54,275 nt of DNA from Actinomycetota bacterium (GCA_009726095.1 WLMZ01000011.1:1-54275); one strand, 5' to 3'. Positions 34,837-42,203 are shown, numbered from the stretch's first letter. Numbers and translations are program-made. Notes: generated from the letters alone by a model not told the origin.

Positions 34837-35451
34837 TTACGAGTCGACGTCGTCGTCGGCGGGCAGGAAGCTGAGCCGCAGGTCGCCGAGCTTCACGAGC
34901 GTGGTGGCGATCCAGGCGCCAAGTGTTCCGAAGTGTTCGTCGAGCAGCTTGCTGGCCCCATCGGCCAAGGTCTCCTCGGCCAGTTCGTAGATGCCCTCGT
35001 AGGTGATCTCGATGCCGTATTCGGGCGCCTGTGTGGCGTCGCTGAAATAGCCGATCTCCACCGTTGCCCCGGCGCGCTCGAGCCGGGCGTTGCCGATGAG
35101 CGGGCTGGAGTCCGGCAGGATTGCCTGCACGGGCACCGGGTCAGGTTGCTCGGCGAGGCGCTGCACGCGGAACACGATCTCCATCTCGATCGAGGGTTGT
35201 TCATCGAGGACCTCATCGACGTACCAGCGGCGATACGCCGTCTGGCTCCATGTGGGCCAATCGAAGGTGATGTGGGCCACGACCCGCGGGGGTTGGCCCT
35301 CTCCCGGCAACCCGTAGCTGGTCTCCCAGGTGATATCGCCCAAGAGCACATCGATCTGGAAGTGCTCCTCGAACGCCTGACGTTCGAGGAATGCTCCCTC
35401 GAACGCATCGCGAAGCGCTGCGATGGCATCGGTGAAGACATGGTCAAGCAC
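34837..35451 (-). CDS. Conserved hypothetical protein
   Basis: I do not recognise a family in these 204 residues. It is acidic, without signal peptide or membrane segment. Features include TYGLPGEGQPPRVVAHITFDWPTWSQ-like aromatic residues, VEIGYFSDATQAPEYGIEITYEG and a C-terminus ending FLPADDDVDS. It starts at GTG (MLDHVFTDAIAALRDAFEG); a longer open frame upstream overlaps the Nudix gene and lacks coding character. It lies between a Nudix hydrolase and a crotonase on the same strand and may be co-transcribed with them. A cytoplasmic protein is likely. Confidence 0.65.
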   Translation of the reverse strand: MLDHVFTDAIAALRDAFEGAFLERQAFEEHFQIDVLLGDITWETSYGLPGEGQPPRVVAHITFDWPTWSQTAYRRWYVDEVLDEQPSIEMEIVFRVQRLAEQPDPVPVQAILPDSSPLIGNARLERAGATVEIGYFSDATQAPEYGIEITYEGIYELAEETLADGASKLLDEHFGTLGAWIATTLVKLGDLRLSFLPADDDVDS

Positions 35452-35495
35452 GAGGCACTGACTCCATCTGGTTGGTTGCACGCACCCCGTCGACC

Positions 35496-36161
35496 CTACT
35501 GCTCTGTGCGCTCGTAGCGGTGGGGGAGCCCCTCGCGCATGACCATCCGATGCCGCGCCCCCGGACGTGTAGGGTCGCCGGACTCGTAGCCCGAGTCGTT
35601 CTCCCACAGCAGCACCAGCGCGCCGTCGTGCTGTGCGGGCACGGTGACAAAGCGCTCGACTCCCCGCTGCCCGATGAGTTGTGTCAGCCCGTCGAACGAG
35701 CCGGCCTCGGCAAGGGTCACCAGAGTGACATGCGTGGGGGGTGCCATCGGGAGTCCCTCGGCGATGGCATCGGCCGGGCGCACCCAGCGTGCGTCGACGA
35801 TCTCGTGCTGGTCGATCTGCACCTCGTCGCCGGTCCACGGTGCCACGAAGAACCACGTGGTGTACCGCTTGGGGGCGATGGCCGGAGGGGTCCAGTGCGA
35901 CAGGGTGATGAGGCTGTCCGGATGCACCCGAACCGCCACTTCCTCGGCCGCTTCGCGCACCGCCGCCGCGGCGGCTCGGGACAGCTCGTCGTGTCCAGGA
36001 TCGGCATCATCGACGCGGCCGCCGGGAAACACCCACAGGCCGGCGAATGCGCCCACTTCGCTGCGCTTCAGGAACAGGATCTCAAACTCACCGCCGGCGT
36101 CGCGTGCCACGATGACGGTTGCAGCGGGCCGTGCCGGTGGGAGGGGATCGGATGCATTCAC
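35496..36161 (-). CDS. Nudix hydrolase, NUDT19-like
   Basis: The 221-residue protein has an expanded Nudix box: FPGG (45-48), an insertion, then REAAEE (69-74). The long gap between the Gly and the Arg-Glu part is a feature of the NUDT19/CoA-diphosphatase-like group, which cleaves CoA or its esters. That fits the crotonases on either side. It starts at GTG, with AAGG about 8 nt upstream. The intergenic 32 bp to the divergent crotonase contain a palindrome. Confidence 0.85.
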   Translation of the reverse strand: MNASDPLPPARPAATVIVARDAGGEFEILFLKRSEVGAFAGLWVFPGGRVDDADPGHDELSRAAAAAVREAAEEVAVRVHPDSLITLSHWTPPAIAPKRYTTWFFVAPWTGDEVQIDQHEIVDARWVRPADAIAEGLPMAPPTHVTLVTLAEAGSFDGLTQLIGQRGVERFVTVPAQHDGALVLLWENDSGYESGDPTRPGARHRMVMREGLPHRYERTEQ

Positions 36162-36170
36162 ATCGCAACC

Positions 36171-36186
36171 TTGTCACATGCGACAA
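36171..36186. promoter_or_regulatory. Imperfect 16-bp palindrome between Nudix and crotonase genes
   Basis: TTGTC (36171-36175) and GACAA (36182-36186) are perfect arms around a CATG centre; one pair (A/C) is mismatched. It is centred in the 32-bp gap between the divergent starts, so a dimeric repressor bound here could control both genes. Confidence 0.45.
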
Positions 36187-36193
36187 TTACGCC

Positions 36194-36955
36194 ATGAGTC
36201 TTGTCGAAGTCAGTATCAGCGATCGCGTCGCCACCCTCACGCTCAACAACCCGGCCGAGCGCAACACGCTCACGGCGCCGATGGTGGCCGAGATGATCGC
36301 GGCGATGGACGCCATCGAGCCCGATCCCGGCGTGGGGGCCATTGTCGTCACCGGCACCGCCCCGGCTTTTTGTGCGGGAGCCAACCTGGGCAACCTCGCC
36401 GAATCGTCCGAGGAGAGCCTCGGCAGCATCTACGAGGGTTTCCTGCGGATTGCTCGCAGCCCGCTGCCCACGCTCGCTGCGGTCAACGGCGCCGCTGTCG
36501 GTGCCGGCATGAACCTGGCACTCGGCTGCGATGTGCGCATCGCAGCGCGTCGCGCCAAGTTCGATACGCGTTTTCTGCAGATCGGTATCCACCCCGGCGG
36601 CGGGCACACCTGGATGCTGCGTCGGATCACTGGCCCGCAGACCACCATGGCAGCGGTGCTCTTCGGCGAGGTGATGGACGGCGCCGAGGCCGAGCGGGTC
36701 GGGCTGGTGCACCGCTGTGTCGACGATGACCAGCTGCTCGACGTGGCCCAGACCATGGCTGCCCGTGCGGCCAGCCACCCCCGCGAGCTGGCCATCATCG
36801 TCAAGCAGACCATCCAAGACATGGCCGACATCGACCATCACGCCGCTGCGGTGAAACGCGAGCTCGATCCACAGGTGTGGAGCACCCGCCAGCCGTGGTT
36901 TGCCGAGCGCATCGCTGCGCTGCAGCAACAGATCTCGTCGAGAACCACCCAGTAG
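36194..36955 (+). CDS. Enoyl-CoA hydratase/isomerase (crotonase) family protein
   Basis: The 253-residue protein has the crotonase oxyanion-hole segments (APAFCAGANLGNL; VNGAAVGAGMNLALGCDVRI) and a C-terminal helix. The two hydratase glutamates are not obvious: the first site reads FDTRFLQIG and the second AAVLFGEVMDG. It may thus be an isomerase, thioesterase-like or other crotonase. Start at ATG giving MSLVEVSISDRVAT. Divergent from the Nudix gene across a palindrome. Confidence 0.85.
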   Translation: MSLVEVSISDRVATLTLNNPAERNTLTAPMVAEMIAAMDAIEPDPGVGAIVVTGTAPAFCAGANLGNLAESSEESLGSIYEGFLRIARSPLPTLAAVNGAAVGAGMNLALGCDVRIAARRAKFDTRFLQIGIHPGGGHTWMLRRITGPQTTMAAVLFGEVMDGAEAERVGLVHRCVDDDQLLDVAQTMAARAASHPRELAIIVKQTIQDMADIDHHAAAVKRELDPQVWSTRQPWFAERIAALQQQISSRTTQ

Positions 36956-36964
36956 GGGCCGTCA

Positions 36965-36979
36965 CCGGAAAGATTCCGG
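36965..36979 (+). terminator. Short hairpin after the crotonase gene
   Basis: CCGGAA and TTCCGG pair around a 3-nt loop 9 nt after the stop codon. The stem is only 6 bp and no U run follows, so it may be incidental. Confidence 0.25.
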
Positions 36980-37073
36980 ATGGATTCCCGATGATGCTTT
37001 CCAATGACCGGCGCTTGGGTGTACTTTCAGATCACGGGGAGACTCGACCGTACGTTCCTACAGGAGGTACAAG

Positions 37074-37391
37074 ATGAGCCAACGTCATCACACGCAGGAA
37101 GCGGCTCCGCCGCCGAAAATGGACCTGCGTGCCCACGCCCACAACGAACGGCACCGCATCAACAGCGAGCTGCAGGCCGTTGCCAGCCAGGTCAGCAATG
37201 GCTCTGAGCCCGAGGACGTGCACGAACCGGGACGGGCATGGGTCCCTGAACATCGCCGAGATGCCGCCAAGGGCAAGGCAAGCGCGATGAAGTCCGTGCC
37301 GCGGCACTGGAAGATGAAGGAATGGAAGCGGCGCACCACGGTGCGCAAGGCCAAGGCCGTCGTCACCCGGATGGTTGCCGAACAAGCCTGA
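37074..37391 (+). CDS. Small basic hypothetical protein
   Basis: A 105-residue, Lys/Arg/His-rich protein without recognised family, signal peptide or membrane segment. The N-terminal third is hydrophilic (HHTQEAAPPPKMDLRAHAHN) and the C-terminal part is strongly basic with Trp residues (RHWKMKEWKRRTTVRKAKAV). It could bind nucleic acid. A near-perfect AGGAGG (37062-37067) lies 6 nt before the ATG, the strongest ribosome-binding site in the window, pointing to high expression. A GC hairpin follows the stop. Confidence 0.75.
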   Translation: MSQRHHTQEAAPPPKMDLRAHAHNERHRINSELQAVASQVSNGSEPEDVHEPGRAWVPEHRRDAAKGKASAMKSVPRHWKMKEWKRRTTVRKAKAVVTRMVAEQA

Positions 37392-37401
37392 GAGCGGTGC
37401 A

Positions 37402-37428
37402 GCCGGCGGTTCTCGTGAACCCGCCGGC
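37402..37428 (+). terminator. GC-rich hairpin terminator after the basic small protein gene
   Basis: GCCGGCGG plus TTC pairs with GAA plus CCGCCGGC around a TCGT loop, with one bulged C. It starts 10 nt after the stop. No U tract, but stability is high. It also lies downstream of the convergent acetyltransferase gene. Confidence 0.55.
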
Positions 37429-37456
37429 AACATCGCTGTTCACTCAGAGGCGAGCC

Positions 37457-38095
37457 CTACAGCCAAGCGCTGGTGAGTTCGTCGCGGCGCGACTGCCATT
37501 CTTCGATGGTGATGGCGTAGCGCACGTGGTCCTCCCACACGCCGTTGATCTCCAAGAAACGCTGGGCGGTGCCTTCCTCGCGGAGTTGTAACTTGTCGAC
37601 CACACGGCGGCTGTTGGTGTTGCGCGGAATGATGCACACCTCGAGACGGTGCAGCCGAAGCTCGTCGAACGCGAAGCGCATCAGGGTGCAGACACCTTCG
37701 GCAACGTAGCCGTGGCCGGCCCTGGCCTGATCGATCCAGTAGCCGATGGTGCCGCACTGCTGCGCGCCACGGATGACGTTGTTGAGGTTCACCTCGCCCG
37801 CAACGGCGCTGTCGACAAACAATCCGAATGCATAGGCGAGGCCCATCTGCCGGTCGCGGTCGCGTGCGGCGCACCGGGTACTGAATGCATCGCGTTGGCG
37901 GGTGGGGTCGCCCTGGTTGGCCAGACGTGACGGCTCCCACGGCAGCAGCCACTTCTCGTTGCGGAGGCGGACGTCGCTCCAGGCCGAGAAGTCAGGTGCC
38001 ACGAGCGGGCGCATGACCACGCGTCGGCCGTAGAGCCGCAGACCGTTGCTGGGTGGTGCTGCCGGATGGTTCATCGGTCGACGGTCGGCGCTCAT
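37457..38095 (-). CDS. GNAT acetyltransferase, RimJ/RimL-like
   Basis: The 212-residue protein resembles N-acetyltransferases that modify protein N-termini, with GRRVVMRPLVAPDFSAW near the start, a GYWIDQARAGHGYVAEGV acetyl-CoA loop and LHRLEVCIIPRNTNSRRVVDKL. RimJ genes are usual neighbours of galU and moeA in actinobacteria, where one would expect it next to the membrane protein at 8.2 kb; here it sits 30 kb away. It starts at an ATG overlapping the Ppx-like stop (ATGA), so it is coupled to the DUF501 unit. Substrate unknown. Confidence 0.85.
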   Translation of the reverse strand: MSADRRPMNHPAAPPSNGLRLYGRRVVMRPLVAPDFSAWSDVRLRNEKWLLPWEPSRLANQGDPTRQRDAFSTRCAARDRDRQMGLAYAFGLFVDSAVAGEVNLNNVIRGAQQCGTIGYWIDQARAGHGYVAEGVCTLMRFAFDELRLHRLEVCIIPRNTNSRRVVDKLQLREEGTAQRFLEINGVWEDHVRYAITIEEWQSRRDELTSAWL

Positions 38096-38583
38096 GGCTG
38101 ATCGACCATCGAGACGGTCACCGAGTCGAGTCCTAAACCTCGGATGAGCGCGACCATTGCGCAACACCCGCCGACGATGGCGTCGACAAGGTCGTTGGGC
38201 AGGCCCGGGTTCTGTCGTCGATCTGCTGTGGCCTCGGTGGCCAATGTGCGGAACACGTCCTCGGCGGCGTCGCGGCTGAGAACGAAGGTCAACGAGTTCA
38301 CCCGGCCCCCATGCTCGACAGCGGCCATCGCGCGCGCTGCCGGACCCGACACGACGACCGAGGTTGCGTCGCCCAACAACGGCAGCTCGCGCCGCGCATC
38401 GTCGAGGTGATCGGTCATCTCGCCGATCGCGTTGGTGAGGTCCTCGGGTAGCGGCGGGTCGGCAGTGAGGTGCCGACGGTACAGCGAGGTCATTCCGCAC
38501 GGCAGCACCCACGCCCCGGCGTCGGTGCCCTCGATGGTGATGATCGTGCGCTCATCGAGCAGGGACACGTGAGCGATGGTCAT
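38092..38583 (-). CDS. Ppx/GppA-like protein, C-terminal domain only
   Basis: The 163 residues align by eye to the second half of exopolyphosphatase/GppA proteins: a short strand region (SLLDERTIITIEG), CGMTSLYRRHLTADPPLPEDL, GDATSVVVSGPAARAMAA, then RRQNPGLPNDLVDAIVGGCCAMVALIRGLGLDSVTVS. The actin-like N-terminal half with the phosphate-binding loop and catalytic glutamate of Ppx is absent. In mycobacteria a full-length Ppx lies beside the DUF501 gene, so this is the reduced or split equivalent. The start overlaps the DUF501 stop (ATGA). It is coupled to the DUF501 and acetyltransferase genes. Confidence 0.7.
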   Translation of the reverse strand: MTIAHVSLLDERTIITIEGTDAGAWVLPCGMTSLYRRHLTADPPLPEDLTNAIGEMTDHLDDARRELPLLGDATSVVVSGPAARAMAAVEHGGRVNSLTFVLSRDAAEDVFRTLATEATADRRQNPGLPNDLVDAIVGGCCAMVALIRGLGLDSVTVSMVDQP

Positions 38584-39041
38584 CGCTGGTACACGCCGAT
38601 CCGCTCGGCCACCCACCGGCCGACGGGGTCTTCGCCGCCAGCGAGGAACCAGGCATAGTGGGCGTGGAGGCACTTCACACCGATGCGGGTACCGGCGACG
38701 CCGGCGCTCGGGCGAGGACCCTGATAGCCCGTGGGCAGCGCAGCATCGCGTTCGGCCTGATAGCGAGCGTGCGCGGCGGCGAGTTCGTCGGGGTCGATGG
38801 CCGCCTCGGCCTCGTTGACGCCCCCCGCTGCCTCGAGCCGTCCGACGGCGGCGTTCAGTGACTTGCTGACGAGCCAGTAACGCGTGGGCATCGGCGTGCC
38901 ATCGTCGAGCAGGGGATCGTTGCGCAGCACGATCGGGTCACCGCTGGCGTCGCGGACCACGACCTCGAATTGGCCCTGTGGTTCACGTCCGAGAAGTTCG
39001 CGAACGCGGTCTCGATCGCCGGCGCTGATGTGGTCGTTCAT
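38580..39041 (-). CDS. DUF501 family protein
   Basis: The 153-residue protein has the DUF501 pattern, with RVRELLGREPQGQFEVVVRD at the start, PTRYWLVSKSLNAAVGRLEAAGGV in the middle and a VKCLHAHYAWFLAGGEDPVGRWVAE region with conserved Cys and His residues. Mycobacterial Rv1025, between divIC/eno and ppx2, is of this type. Function is not known. ATG at 39041 chosen, as the upstream extension is within the coxG-DUF501 gap and overlaps the coxG 3' end. Coupled to the Ppx-like gene by a 4-bp overlap. Confidence 0.85.
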   Translation of the reverse strand: MNDHISAGDRDRVRELLGREPQGQFEVVVRDASGDPIVLRNDPLLDDGTPMPTRYWLVSKSLNAAVGRLEAAGGVNEAEAAIDPDELAAAHARYQAERDAALPTGYQGPRPSAGVAGTRIGVKCLHAHYAWFLAGGEDPVGRWVAERIGVYQR

Positions 39042-39069
39042 GGTGGCGCGGTGCGGCGCGGCCTGTCGG

Positions 39070-39768
39070 CTAGTGCTTGCGGCGACGCAGCAGGAGCAGC
39101 AGCACCAGAAGCCCACCAACGAAGGGCAGGAGGCGCTTCAGCATGGCGCTACCACCCAGGCTGAACGCGTCGATCGGCTCGGCCGCCGGTCCATTGATGG
39201 TTCGGATGGTGGCAGCCTTGGGCGCGTCGGCTGTCTCGGACGCCGCCGGAGCTGCGGTCGTCTCGGCGCCTGCTGCAACGGGTGCTTCGTCAGCCGGACC
39301 GGCAGCAGCCGGGCCGCTGGCATCCTTGGCCAACATCTCGTCGAGATTCTTCGCGAACTGCTGCATGAGCTTCGAGCTGATGTCGGCCAGCGCACCTCGC
39401 CCGAACTGGGCGACCTTGCCGGTCATGTCGAGCTTGGTGTGCACGGTGCATTTCGAGCTGGTGGGCGAAATCGGCTGGAGCGACGCCGTGATGAGCGCGG
39501 AAGCATTGCCATTGCCCTTGATGTCGCGTCCCTCGCCCTTCAGCACGGCACGGTGGTTGGCGTCGTCGCGCTCCACGAAATGGGCCTCGCCCTTGAGCGC
39601 TGCGCTGATGGGCCCGACCTTCACCTTCACCACGCCGCGATAGGTTTCGCCCTCGATCTCTTGCAACTGGGCGCCGGGCAGGCATGGCGCGATGCGCTCG
39701 ACGTCGGTGAGCACCGCCCAGGCTTCGTCGATGGGGCGGTTTACGGTGAATTCGTTGACGAGTTCCAT
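39070..39768 (-). CDS. coxG: CoxG-like SRPBCC protein with C-terminal membrane anchor
   Basis: Residues 1-150 form a CoxG domain (MELVNEFTVNRPIDEAWAVLTDVERIAPCLPGA...), a START-like fold thought to help attach CO dehydrogenase to the membrane. It is followed by an Ala/Pro-rich linker (about 151-200) and one C-terminal membrane segment (about 209-226) with an RRRKH tail. That anchors it with the domain in the cytoplasm. GGAGG lies upstream of the ATG. It overlaps the MobA-like gene by 28 bp and fits the Cox accessory genes 2-5 kb away. Confidence 0.9.
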   Translation of the reverse strand: MELVNEFTVNRPIDEAWAVLTDVERIAPCLPGAQLQEIEGETYRGVVKVKVGPISAALKGEAHFVERDDANHRAVLKGEGRDIKGNGNASALITASLQPISPTSSKCTVHTKLDMTGKVAQFGRGALADISSKLMQQFAKNLDEMLAKDASGPAAAGPADEAPVAAGAETTAAPAASETADAPKAATIRTINGPAAEPIDAFSLGGSAMLKRLLPFVGGLLVLLLLLRRRKH

Positions 39769-40370
39769 TGCTGGAGATCCTCCATCGTGTCGATGTCAGC
39801 CGGAGAGCCAGAACAAGCTACTTCACCGACCAACTCAGGGCGTAAGGCGATCAGGCTACGGGCGCCTTGGTCGCCTTCGGTCGGCAAATCGGACCAAACC
39901 GAGCGATGTAACCGCACCGGGTTGGCGCGTACCCCGCCGTAGGTTGCCACCGCAATCGGGGCAGCAGTATCGGCGACCGCCTGCCATGCCGCGGTCGTGA
40001 CGAAGGGTTGATCGGCCAGACCGACCACCACGGCATCGGCCCCGAGCGCCATTGCGGTTGCAAGGCCCCGTTGGAGCGATGTTGCCTGTCCCTGTGACCA
40101 GCGTGGATTGTGGGCGTGGACCACCCAATCGGGCAGTTCGAGTTCGACTGCGCCCGTGACGACAATGATGTGAGCGAACCCGGCGGAGCGCACGGCGTCG
40201 AGCGCCCACTGATAGATGGGGCGACCATGCAGGAGCGCCACCAGCTTGTGCGAGGAACCAGCGAAGCGGGTCCCCGAACCCGCAGCCAGCAGCACGGCAC
40301 AGGTGGTCGGTCGAGCCGCGCCGTGTGCGCCGGCGGGTTGCTCGTTACCGATCTGATGAGGGTGGGTCAT
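39741..40370 (-). CDS. Molybdenum-cofactor cytidylyltransferase-like NTP transferase (MobA/MocA)
   Basis: The 209-residue NTP transferase has LLAAGSGTRFAGSSHKLV near 28-45 and VGLADQPFVT near 112-121, matching MocA-type enzymes that add CMP to molybdopterin for xanthine-dehydrogenase-type enzymes such as CO dehydrogenase. MobA-type (GMP) enzymes differ slightly; with coxG directly downstream, MocA is likelier. Starts at ATG. Overlaps coxG by 28 bp. The reading frame is complete. Confidence 0.85.
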   Translation of the reverse strand: MTHPHQIGNEQPAGAHGAARPTTCAVLLAAGSGTRFAGSSHKLVALLHGRPIYQWALDAVRSAGFAHIIVVTGAVELELPDWVVHAHNPRWSQGQATSLQRGLATAMALGADAVVVGLADQPFVTTAAWQAVADTAAPIAVATYGGVRANPVRLHRSVWSDLPTEGDQGARSLIALRPELVGEVACSGSPADIDTMEDLQQWNSSTNSP

Positions 40371-40481
40371 GGTGCTGTCATCCTGCCAGCTCGTGGTGAC
40401 AGCCGGTAGTGGCGGGCGAGGTGGACCTGGGTGCTGCGCTCGAGAGGATCCGGCGCATGACGGTCCACCATCAGATATGTG

Positions 40482-40503
40482 ACGGAAAGGTTACGGAAAG
40501 GTT
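40482..40503 (+). repeat. Two perfect tandem 11-bp repeats upstream of the NlpC/P60 gene
   Basis: ACGGAAAGGTT occurs at 40482-40492 and 40493-40503, back to back, just before or overlapping the -35 of the promoter. A period of 11 bp is about one helical turn, as for a protein binding two sites on one DNA face. Confidence 0.75.
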
Positions 40504-40531
40504 GTTTGTTGCGGTTTGATGTCGATATTGT
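40502..40531 (+). promoter_or_regulatory. Promoter of the NlpC/P60 gene
   Basis: TTGTTT (40502-40507) and TATTGT (40526-40531) are separated by 18 nt, a good actinobacterial promoter. Start point expected near 40538, giving a ~144-nt leader. Confidence 0.5.
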
Positions 40532-40681
40532 GTCGGTCATGACGACGGGCTGTGCTGTGCACGGCCACTGGTCGACCAACGTGGCGCTCTCGTGTGGCGC
40601 AACGTGACCTGAGCGGGCGAACGCTCAAGCCACGACATCTCGACCCGCGGGCCGGGATGCTCAAACGGAGGTACAACACGA

Positions 40682-41344
40682 ATGCAGACCATCATCGCCT
40701 CGAGCCATCGCAGCGGATTACGCAAGAAGTTCGCCGTCGTGGCGCTCGCCCTGACCACCTGCCTTGGCGGCGTGGCCGTAGCGGTTCCCGCTGCTGACGC
40801 AGCGCCAGTGATCCGCAACGACGTCATGGCCGTCCTTGCAGCGAGCGCCCTCACCGATATGCAGACCTACCTGGTCACCGGCGATCGTGAGACCCGTCAA
40901 CGTTTCGTTGCCAGCCGCAACGGTTTGGCCGTTGCCATGTCGATGCGCCTTGGCATCGACCCGGTACGCATGCAGGTTGCATGGGCCTCAGCCGACGACA
41001 CACACCAAAAGGCGTTGCTGGCGGCGTTGTCGCAGCTGGGTGTTCGGTACCGTCGCAACATGAGCCGCGCCGGCGAGGGGTTCGATTGTTCGGGCCTCAC
41101 CTCGTATGCGTGGGCCGTTGCCGGGGTGTCGATTGCCCACCAGTCGCGCACACAGATTCGTGCCGCCGTTGCGATCACGGCCGCCACTGCGCAGGCCGGC
41201 GACCTGGTGTACTACCCCGGGCACGTGATGATGTACCTCGGTGTTGACTCGGCCATCGTGCATGCCCCCAACAGCGGGCGCACGGTCGAGGTCGGCCAAC
41301 TCACGAAGCGTAAGAACGTGCGCTTCGGCGATCCCACGCACTGA
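40682..41344 (+). CDS. NlpC/P60 family peptidoglycan hydrolase
   Basis: The 220-residue precursor has an N-terminal signal peptide (about 1-40, ending AADA-AP), a helical N-domain and a C-terminal NlpC/P60 domain with the catalytic Cys in EGFDCSGLT (C136), His in YYPGHVMMYLG (H181) and third residue H194 in VHAPNSG. Such enzymes cleave D-Glu-mDAP peptides in cell-wall turnover. GGAGG 9 nt before the ATG. A long leader and tandem repeats suggest regulated expression. Convergent with the XdhC gene. Confidence 0.93.
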   Translation: MQTIIASSHRSGLRKKFAVVALALTTCLGGVAVAVPAADAAPVIRNDVMAVLAASALTDMQTYLVTGDRETRQRFVASRNGLAVAMSMRLGIDPVRMQVAWASADDTHQKALLAALSQLGVRYRRNMSRAGEGFDCSGLTSYAWAVAGVSIAHQSRTQIRAAVAITAATAQAGDLVYYPGHVMMYLGVDSAIVHAPNSGRTVEVGQLTKRKNVRFGDPTH

Positions 41345-41359
41345 TCGCTGCTCGGCTGG

Positions 41360-41376
41360 CGGGCCTGCACGGCCCG
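41360..41376. terminator. Small hairpin between convergent NlpC and XdhC genes
   Basis: CGGGCC and GGCCCG pair around a 5-nt loop in the 36-bp gap. It could serve either gene but has no U tract. Confidence 0.4.
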
Positions 41377-41380
41377 GTTG

Positions 41381-42199
41381 TCACGAATTGCTGTGGATGG
41401 CGCCGGTTCCGTCGCGTAGCGATGGTGTCGAGCGGCCCGTGCGGCGGGCAATGATCTCGGCACAGATGGAGATCGCCGTTTCCTCGGGGGTGCGTGCGCC
41501 GATGTCGAGCCCGATCGGTGACATCAACCGGTCGATCTGGTCGGTGGCGGTGAGTCCGGCCTCGGCGAGGCGTTCCATGCGCTTGGCATGGGTTGTGCGG
41601 CTGCCCATCACGCCGATGTAGCCAACGCGTGTTCCCACGGCCCCCAGCACGGCGGGGACGTCGAACTTCGGGTCGTGGGTCAAGATGCACACCGCATCGC
41701 GCTGGCCCAGTGTGGCGCCATGCTGCTCGAACAACGGCAGTGGCCACGACACCAACACCTCATCGGCCATCGGGAATCGGCGCCGTGTGGCGAACACCTC
41801 GCGCGCATCGCAGACCGTGACCCGATACCCCAGCACCTTGGCCACCTTGGCGAGCGACGCAGTGAAGTCGACGGCCCCGAAGATCCACATCTGTGGGGGA
41901 GGCGCGAAGCTCTCGATGAACACGCTGACCGTGTCGGTGTCGGCCAGGTCCTCGGGCGTGGTCTGGCCCTGGGGGCCGTAGTGCCGCACGCCGGTGCGTC
42001 CGGCCTCGAGCTCGCCAAGGGCATCGCGCGTGACGATCCGATCGAGTTCGGGATGACCGAGCGAGCCGCGCCCGGTGCGACCTGGGGCGATCAGCAACTT
42101 GGCCGCAACATTGGGTCCCTCGATGATGGTGCACAGGCCCACCGGCTGGTCGGTGCGGATGCGATCGCGGAGTTCCTCGTAGATGGTCGGCGTGGTCAT
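41381..42199 (-). CDS. XdhC/CoxF-type molybdenum enzyme maturation protein
   Basis: The 272-residue protein has a short N-terminal XdhC part and a C-terminal Rossmann domain (MWIFGAVDFTASLAKVAKVLGYRVTVCDAREVFATRRRFP-like; glycine turn altered to GAVD, as in related actinobacterial CoxF). XdhC binds sulfurated molybdopterin and inserts it into xanthine or CO dehydrogenase. C-terminal GSRTTHAKRMERLAE and LDIGARTPEE are typical. It lies 4 bp after the small CoxI-type gene in the Cox accessory unit. Confidence 0.88.
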   Translation of the reverse strand: MTTPTIYEELRDRIRTDQPVGLCTIIEGPNVAAKLLIAPGRTGRGSLGHPELDRIVTRDALGELEAGRTGVRHYGPQGQTTPEDLADTDTVSVFIESFAPPPQMWIFGAVDFTASLAKVAKVLGYRVTVCDAREVFATRRRFPMADEVLVSWPLPLFEQHGATLGQRDAVCILTHDPKFDVPAVLGAVGTRVGYIGVMGSRTTHAKRMERLAEAGLTATDQIDRLMSPIGLDIGARTPEETAISICAEIIARRTGRSTPSLRDGTGAIHSNS

Positions 42200-42203
42200 G
42201 GTG

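Larger units (their letters stand above)
40371..40681 (+). other. 311-bp intergenic region: promoter plus long leader of the NlpC/P60 gene
   Basis: The stretch between the divergent MobA-like and NlpC genes holds tandem 11-bp repeats, a promoter with -10 TATTGT, and a 144-nt untranslated leader. The leader can form small hairpins (ACGT and GCGC arms 40579-40605 with one mismatch; GAGCG/CGCTC 40611-40626). GCTC plus AGGT near the ribosome-binding site can also pair with ACCTGAGC (40607-40614). I looked for the ydaO c-di-AMP riboswitch and did not find its conserved segments. No other gene is visible. Confidence 0.5.

Noticed and set aside
40538-40681. Possible ydaO-type (c-di-AMP) riboswitch before the NlpC/P60 gene
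   Set aside because: The conserved GGGGAACC and GGGUGAAUC-like segments were not found; only generic hairpins occur.
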